Positions 58,954 through 64,000 of a stretch of 64,000 bases of DNA are shown here, piece by piece. Every line of letters begins with the position of its first letter. Position 1 is the stretch's first letter. The position numbers and the translations under genes are program-made. Source of the stretch: Molossus alvarezi (taxonomy: Eukaryota > Chordata > Mammalia > Chiroptera > Molossidae); assembly GCA_037176705.1 (NCBI GenBank), contig CM073886.1:23173501-23237500 (forward strand), given 5' to 3'. Below the pieces are notes generated by a model. That model was not told where the DNA came from. It worked only from the letters and a program-made list of their open reading frames with translations, and did no database searches.

Positions 58954-59258
58954 AGCCCTGGCTGGTTTGACTCAGCAGTTAGAGCGTGGCCCACGGACCA
59001 ATGAGTCTCGGGTTCAATTCCAGTCAAAGACACATACCTCTGTTGTGATTCATCTCCCACCCTGGTTGGGATTGTGCAGGAGGCAGCCACTCAATGTGTC
59101 CCTTTCACGTTGATGTTTCTGTTTCTGTTTCTCTCTCTCTCTCTCTCTCTCGCTCTCGCTCTCTCTCTCGCTTTCTCTCCCCCCTTCCTTCCCTCCTTCC
59201 CTCTTTATCTGAATAAAAATGGAAACATGTCCTCTGGTGAGGATAAAAAAAAAAAATC
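58954..59258 (+). mobile_element. Ves SINE, type A, expanded CT tract
   Basis: Sense copy with a pyrimidine region of about 100 bases (59115-59212) containing (TC)n and (GCTCTC)n units. The tail is TCTGGTGAGGATAAAA. Confidence 0.9.
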
Positions 59259-59944
59259 ATTCGAAAAATGTTACACTGTTACTGATGTGTACTACATAGT
59301 CAGGCCTACCATGGTTGCATCTATACTGAACATGTAGACTTTTTATCGTCTGTAGTCCCTAAACAATACAGTATAACAACTATTTACATAGCATTTACAT
59401 GTATTAGGTATTATAAGTAATCTAGAGATGACTTAAAGTATATGGGAGGATATGGGTAGGCTATATGCAAATACTGTACTACTTTATATAAGGAACTTGA
59501 GCATCCAAGGATTTTGGAATCCGAAGGGGGTCATGGAATCAATCCCCTGCAGAAACCAAGGGAGGACTGTAGTAGGAAGGAGTAACATGAAGGAAGGTGC
59601 TGACAACTCTGAGATTTGCAGCAGATAGCCAGATATTTAGAAGCAAAAGAGAAAACATATATAAACACCCAAGACCTGGACTGTTGGGTCATTCAGTATG
59701 AGGGAAAGAGTACCACATTCTCCTCTACATCTAGAAGACATTAGCTTCCTGAATTAAGAAGACAGTTTTAAATATATCACTTAACTATTTTAACCAAAGG
59801 TTGTTAACATCATAAAGGTGTTAGAAGTTGGAGCAAATCTATTTATTCACTCAAACTAACATTTTAACTCTAAAATCAGTGAGTTTTGTCTGTGTAAAAT
59901 ATCTTCACAACCTGCAAATCTCAGTCACTTACAAAATAATTCAA

Positions 59945-60150
59945 AAAATGTTCATTGAGCAAAACTTATTGTATTGTAGGCCCTGTACGAGATACCAAGG
60001 GTGATAGTAGTGAGCATGTTTTCAAGGGGCTTATTTTTCTCAGGGAGGAAGACAGGCAAACAACCAAATACATAAACAACAAACAATAAACACACAAAAC
60101 GATCACTGCCATGCGGGAAGTTTTACTAGCCAGAGTGCTCATCCTTTTAA
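59945..60150 (-). mobile_element. L2, antisense
   Basis: CATTGAGCAAAACTTATTG, GGCCCTGTACGAGATACCAA, AGGGGCTTATTTTTCTCAGG, GACAGGCAAACAACC follow antisense L2. Confidence 0.7.
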
Positions 60151-60615
60151 GATGAGATCTGAATGATAAGAAGAAGTCCCTGTGGCACAAGAGTGACACA
60201 TTTTCAAGAACTCCAAAATTCTGCTCTCTGAAGGTATTATTTTTCTACTATTCCAGTTGCACGGTAAGTGCTAAATAACATAATCTGAGGGAAAATGTAA
60301 GTCTGTGATGGCCAAAGAAGGATAATTATCAACTTAGTATTACTGCTTTGCCATGTTCAGAGTAGTCCCTAAAGTAAACAACACACCAAATAAAATATGT
60401 GGCCCATCAAAAAACAAACATTAACCAGGGAACAGAGACATATGCCTCTTTTCCACCAGAAACATTCACAAGTTTCCATTTAACTCTTAAATTAGCTAAA
60501 CTTTTTGAGAAACTATACCTAGATCAAAGATTTCCTGCAGCTTTCAAGTCTAAATCTCAGGTACAAAAAAACTCAAGAGTTAGTTGCAAACAAGAAAGGT
60601 CTGTTGCAATTTCCA

Positions 60616-60618
<3 letters not shown>

Positions 60619-60654
<36 letters not shown>
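60619..60654. repeat. (CA)n microsatellite
   Basis: About 18 CA units. Confidence 0.98.
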
Positions 60655-60657
<3 letters not shown>

Positions 60658-61364
60658 TTTTTCCTCCAAATCAGGACAAAAGGAAAGCAAGCAGGAGAAA
60701 GTCATGGAAATTCAGTGCACAGAAAGGCAAACAGGATACAGATTAAATGCCCCAAAATACACAATTATTAGTTGTGTTTCAACTCCAAATCAACCTCTTT
60801 TATGCTATCTGGTTTGAATTCAGCTAAACAACAGACACTGAAGAGGGTTCTCCCTTATTTCAGGTCTGGAGCTATTAACAAAAATTAAATTTAAAAACTT
60901 ACACTCTTCATTATGCCTGTCCTCATTAACACAAAGATCCTAAAAGTAAAATAGAAAAGGGGGGCCAGAAATGTTCGAGTCAGTTGAACAGCAAAAAAAC
61001 TGTATCATGACACCATTCAATCAAATAGGACTTAAAAAAAACAACAATCTGAGTCTATTAAAAGACTGTCACATTTGCCAGTGGCACAGAAAGGAGCTGG
61101 TCAGGCAAGCTGTGGTTCTTTCTCCTAGCTGAAGCAGGCAGGGATCTTGTTCTGTCTACTCTAATAACTGGATTTATACTCTCCCATCTTCCTGAAATTT
61201 GAAAGGACTTTCATATCTAATATGTTATTATTTCTATAGACAGACAAGCTAATGTCAGTAAGCTCCCCAACTCTTTTGCTAATTTGAACCCAGATGCCAC
61301 CTTGAAATTATTCTATCTTGTAAAATATTTTGTAAATTTTCTTGATGAAGGAAGATGATAAAGA

Positions 61365-61500
61365 GCAAGGTTAAGAGCTTATCCACTTAATAGGCAGATG
61401 TGATTTGGAACAAGTTTTGTAACATGACCAAAGCTCAAGTCCTTTATCTGTAAATTGAAAGGAAAAGAGCATATCCAGACTTTACTGGGAAATGAAATTT
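61365..61500 (+). mobile_element. MIR-like fragment
   Basis: GATTTGGAACAAGTTTTGTA, TCCTTTATCTGTAAATTGAA resemble the MIR middle. Weak. Confidence 0.5.
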
Positions 61501-61567
61501 AAATCCAAATGATCCACGCTAGGCTCTCAGATTCTGCACTGAAAGAATAAATGCACTCTTGTAAGCT

Positions 61568-61720
61568 GTAGTTCTCAAGCAGGCAATCATTTTCCCCGGG
61601 GGACACCTGGCAATGTCTGGAGACATTTTTTGACTGTCACATCTGCACAAACCAGGGATGCTAAACATCCTACAATGAACAGGACAGTCCTGCAGTTAAC
61701 ATATTCAGTAACAATGTTCT
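61568..61720 (+). mobile_element. MER5A element, partial
   Basis: TAGTTCTCAAGCAGGC, GGACACCTGGCAATGTCTGG, CTAAACATCCTACAATGAAC, AGGACAGTCCTGC match MER5A with its middle shortened. Confidence 0.88.
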
Positions 61721-61904
61721 AAGTTGAAATCTTCCTCTTGGCCAATAGGCAACTCGGTGGCAACACAGACATAAATTGGAGTCCCAGGAGATATCCTGTG
61801 GATTTAGGAGGCCAAAAAAACTCCTGAAATTTAAAGTAAAATTTACTTTTGTGTACTTTTTCAAAGATAGGCACATTAACCTTCATTTTTCCTGTTCATT
61901 ATGC

Positions 61905-62235
61905 ATCAGCCTTTTACAGGCCTTTCCTAGTTCCAGGAAAACACCAGGCTTGTCCTGCTTCAGGCTTTTGCACTTCTTATTTCCCCTACCTTGGACACTC
62001 TTCCCCAGATCCTCCCAGTGCTGGCCCCTTCCCCTTGTGTAAGCTTCCGATGTGGCTTCCTTAGGAAAGCCTTTCTGCCCCACCCTCATTGCTTCCATTC
62101 TCCGTACAGCACGTACAGAAACCCTTTAATATTAAGTTTACTTGTTTACTGGCTGTCCCACCCACTGCAGCGGAGAGTAGAAACTTTTATCTTCATCGTT
62201 CACCTGGATGAGCGCTTCCCATAGTAGGTGCAGGT
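61905..62235 (+). mobile_element. L2 3' end
   Basis: GGCTTTTGCACTTCTTATTT, GACACTCTTCCCCAGATCC, TTAGGAAAGCCTTTCTGCCC and the end CCATAGTAGGTGCAGGTAAA match L2. Confidence 0.78.
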
Positions 62236-62674
62236 AAATAATCGTTAGATCAATGGTTCATAAACTCTCAAAGGGGTCTGGGACTCTAATGGTTGTGAAT
62301 GACTACATTCGAAGCATAAGGGCAACAAAATAAGTGGTAAGTGAGGATCCTACAGCTTGGGCAGAAGTGACAGGTGCACCACAATAAGCCCCAACGGAGC
62401 AGCTCAGAACCTGGCCCACCTCCGCTGGTACTAAATGGGATGAAGGGGTGCCGAGCAACACCCGGAAACCTCGCCATATGGCTGGGTGGCCCACCAGGGA
62501 GAGGGGAAAGCAGCTGGCAAAGCCGCAGGCTGGAGGAGGGAAGGTTAAGACCCTCGTTCCCAGCAAAGTCAGGTCCGACTTCAGCCCCCGGAAGTCGCCA
62601 TAAGTCCTGAGCTGGCCACGCGCCGCCAGCCGGGCCGAGAAGGCGCCGGTGACCCGGGGGTGCGGGCCCCTCAC

Positions 62675-62928
62675 CTGCAGGTAAACTTGAGGGCGAGGAG
62701 CAGCGCGCAGCCGAGCGCCAAGGCCCCACAAAGCAGCTCGGGTCGCCGGCGCGCCATGAGGAAGGCACCGCGCAGTCCGCGACGGAGCCGACCCGCCGAG
62801 GACGCTCCAGCCGGGGCCGGGCTGAGAGAGCCGGAGCCCGCTGGGCCGCCGCCACCTTCCTCCTCGGCGTCGTCGCTGCTGCTGCTGCTGCTGCCGCCGC
62901 TGCCGCCGCGGCCTCCGCATTCCGACAT
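62675..62928 (-). CDS. TXNDC11: TXNDC11 exon 1 (coding part)
   Basis: This exon encodes residues 1-84 plus two bases of codon 85. The start is the first in-frame ATG and begins MSECGG as in human. The tail is Gly/Ser/acidic (a run of six Ser codons, then DDAEEE), followed by an Arg-rich stretch ([11 protein letters not shown]). A hydrophobic helix follows at about 65-82 ([16 protein letters not shown]). This fits a single-pass type II ER anchor with a short cytosolic tail. The donor is AG|GTGAGG at 62674. The open frame continues upstream without an ATG, so no N-terminal extension is needed. The base composition is very GC-rich because the exon sits inside the CpG island. Confidence 0.96.
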
Positions 62929-62933
62929 TACAT
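62928..62933 (-). promoter_or_regulatory. start-stop uORF abutting the TXNDC11 start
   Basis: On the minus strand the bases read ATGTAATG. A minimal upstream ORF (ATG directly followed by TAA) shares its last A with the TXNDC11 ATG at 62928-62926. Such AUG-stop elements are known to hold ribosomes and can limit or reroute initiation. Whether this one is in the mRNA depends on the unmapped transcription start. Its effect is inference. Confidence 0.5.
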
Positions 62934-63509
62934 GCTCCCCGTCGCCAGCTTTATACCGCCGCGCCGCCGCCGAGGGCCCAAGGGCCCGGCCCGGCCCGTC
63001 GCTCCCCAATCCCGCAACTCGTAGTGCCCGCTAACCGTGACCCTCCACGTCAGCCCTGCAGCCGCCGCGGATCCCGCCCCCGAGCAGGGAGTTCCGCCCT
63101 CCGCCCACGGAGTCTGCGCGGGTGCTGACAGCTACCAGAAGCCCCGCCCTCCCCCGGAAGGACACGCCCCCTCGTCCTTGGAGCCGGCGCGGACTGCAGT
63201 CCGTTCACACGTTCTGCAGTCCCGCCTTTATCCCACGGGCCCCACCCTCCGTCTACGGAGCCTGCGCAGGCTCTAGACCAAGCGCCTGGCCACGCCCACT
63301 CCGAGGTCCTCCCAGCACCGACGAACGTAGACTCCGTACTGGGGAAGGCCCGCCTGCCCCACAGGATTTTAAGATCTATGATGATGGCAGAACACGTGCC
63401 CACTAGTCTCATTGCAGCACCCAAAGGACGTAGGTGCCGTTTATGATCCCCGCTTAATGGTAGGAAAACACGTGCAGAGGCGAGAAGTGTCCAAGAACCC
63501 AGGAGTGAG

Positions 63510-63632
63510 GCGAGAACGATCGGTCCCTTGGCCTCGGTTTGCACGCCTGAAATATGAGGTAATAGCAGTAACTCTCTCACGGGTTGTTTTGAAAATTAAA
63601 TGAGGTAACTCATGGAAAGTGCCTGTCAACCT
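63510..63632 (+). mobile_element. MIR SINE, 3' half
   Basis: CCTTGGCCTCGGTTTGC, TGAGGTAATAGCAGTAACTC, GGGTTGTTTTGAAAATTAAA and GGAAAGTGCCTG match the MIR 3' half. Confidence 0.82.
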
Positions 63633-63639
63633 ACCTGTC

Positions 63640-63960
63640 ATTTTGCTACTTGTTTTCTATATCTCACATCTTTTTTGTTCCTTACTTTTATCTTTTGTGT
63701 TAAGTGGATATTTTCTAGTATACCATTAATTCCTTTAATGATTTTAAACTTTTTTTGTTATAAGGGAAGTTTGCTGTAGGCATCACAATATACATTTTTT
63801 CAGAATTTCCGAATTTCTGCTTCAGACTTACACTAAATTCCAGTAAGATATAGAAACTGTTCCAATATAGCTCTGTTCTCTTTTTTGTGTGTGCTATTAC
63901 TTTTTTAATGTTATATTACAAACCTAATAACACAGTATTATATTGTTTTATATAATCTTG
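63640..63960 (-). mobile_element. old L1 fragment, antisense
   Basis: TACTTGTTTTCTATATCTCAC, TTTTTGTTCCTTACTTTTA and GGCATCACAATATACATTTT follow a known antisense old-L1 pattern. Diverged, limits approximate. Confidence 0.5.
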
Positions 63961-64000
63961 TTTAAAGATACATATATGTAGTTTTTTTATTTATATTAAC

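Larger units (their letters stand above)
56461..62674 (-). other. TXNDC11 intron 1
   Basis: Three SINEs, an old L1 fragment, L2 pieces, a MER5A piece and a CA repeat are listed separately. The stretches 56980-57550, 59270-59940, 60200-60610 and 60670-61370 show nothing I recognise. The last 110 bases before exon 1 belong to the CpG island. Confidence 0.8.
2634..62928 (-). other. TXNDC11: TXNDC11 gene, exons 1-10 (3' end outside window)
   Basis: Ten exons on the minus strand join in frame to 710 codons plus 2 bases and match human TXNDC11 (about 985 residues, from memory) over nearly every residue. The family is an ER membrane protein, also called EFP1. It is known as a partner of the DUOX oxidases and as the disulfide-linked partner of EDEM2 in mannose trimming for ER-associated degradation. 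Seen here: a Ser-rich acidic N-terminus, one membrane segment (about residues 65-82), a thioredoxin-like domain with motif CGQS (137-140), further thioredoxin-like middle sequence with several N-glycosylation sequons, and the start of the last thioredoxin domain with motif CGFC (685-688). All nine introns are GT..AG. The last exons, coding roughly 240 residues including a coiled coil in the human protein, lie left of base 1. No break in the frame was found. Confidence 0.97.
62560..63360 (-). promoter_or_regulatory. TXNDC11: CpG-island promoter of TXNDC11
   Basis: GC- and CpG-rich DNA surrounds exon 1 and ends sharply on both sides in AT-rich sequence. This is typical of a broad mammalian housekeeping promoter. 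Visible elements are ETS-like CCGGAAG at about 63154 and 62586, NRF1-like CTGCGC at 63113 and 63262, and GC boxes (CCCCGCCC-like) at 63141 and elsewhere. A perfect 12-base palindrome lies at 63191-63202. A 24-base module is present twice (63097-63120 and 63244-63270). The transcription start was not determined. Confidence 0.8.
62929..64000. other. TXNDC11 5' flank
   Basis: To about 63360 this is CpG island. Beyond it the sequence becomes AT-rich, with a MIR and an antisense L1 piece. No second gene starts here. A divergent transcript from the island is possible, but no coding first exon is visible on the plus strand. Confidence 0.75.

Noticed and set aside
62286..62920. Long open frames of 189 and 205 codons on the minus strand over exon 1
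   Set aside because: They are other-frame readings of a GC-rich island where stops are rare. They run across the splice donor into intron 1 and show no family resemblance.
62950..62955. TATAAA on the minus strand as TXNDC11 core promoter
   Set aside because: It lies only 22 bases before the start codon, so a TATA-set start would fall inside the coding sequence. The CpG island argues for dispersed starts upstream.
62929..63009. N-terminal extension of TXNDC11 in the open upstream frame
   Set aside because: The frame is open but its only start there is TTG. The first ATG gives the conserved MSECGG start.
63050..63580. 176-codon minus-strand frame upstream of TXNDC11
   Set aside because: Its amino acids reflect GC-rich promoter sequence, and it ends in MIR sequence. 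No domain or splice structure supports it.

Overview
The window is a piece of a bat nuclear genome. Two things show this. About fifty copies of a tRNA-derived SINE of the Ves family, typical of yangochiropteran bats (vespertilionids and relatives), are scattered on both strands. One single-copy mammalian gene, TXNDC11, also runs across almost the whole window on the minus strand. I cannot name the species from the sequence alone.

Gene content: ten consecutive coding exons of TXNDC11 (thioredoxin domain-containing protein 11) were read by eye. From 5' to 3' of the gene they are 62928-62675, 56460-56244, 52843-52746, 48282-48153, 36061-35968, 14690-14578, 11760-11560, 6445-5674, 3217-3075 and 2743-2634. 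Every intron has GT..AG ends, and the reading frame is continuous through all ten exons (710 codons plus 2 bases). The exons encode the N-terminal cytosolic tail, the ER membrane anchor, the first thioredoxin-like domain (motif CGQS), the middle region, and the start of the last thioredoxin domain (motif CGFC). The remaining exons (rest of that domain and the C-terminal coiled coil) must lie to the left of base 1. The promoter is a CpG island at about 62560-63360. No second protein-coding gene is visible.

Layout: 1-2633 partial intron 10; 2634-6445 exons 10 to 8; 6446-14690 introns 7 and 6 with exons 7 and 6; 14691-35967 a 21-kb intron 5 packed with repeats; 36062-56243 introns 4 to 2; 56461-62674 intron 1; 62675-63360 exon 1 and promoter; 63360-64000 upstream flank with an old MIR and an old L1 piece.

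Repeats: three Ves forms are used below. Type A has the head CCCTGGCCGGTTTGGCTCAG and a tail ending near GGGTGAGGATAAAA. Type B has the head GTGTGGCTCAGTGGTTGAGC and a tail near AAATCAATAAAG. Type C is intermediate. Other repeats are bat L1 pieces (one nearly complete but lacking ORF2), older L1M, L2, MIR, MER5A, a MER58-like hAT element, an MLT1 LTR, a U6 fragment and microsatellites. Family names come from recognition by memory, not from a database search. The window shows no bacterial-type system, CRISPR array or novel gene cluster. The most interesting items are the HAL1-like L1 derivative, two L1 3' transduction candidates, a start-stop uORF touching the TXNDC11 start codon, and two protein-level differences in TXNDC11.
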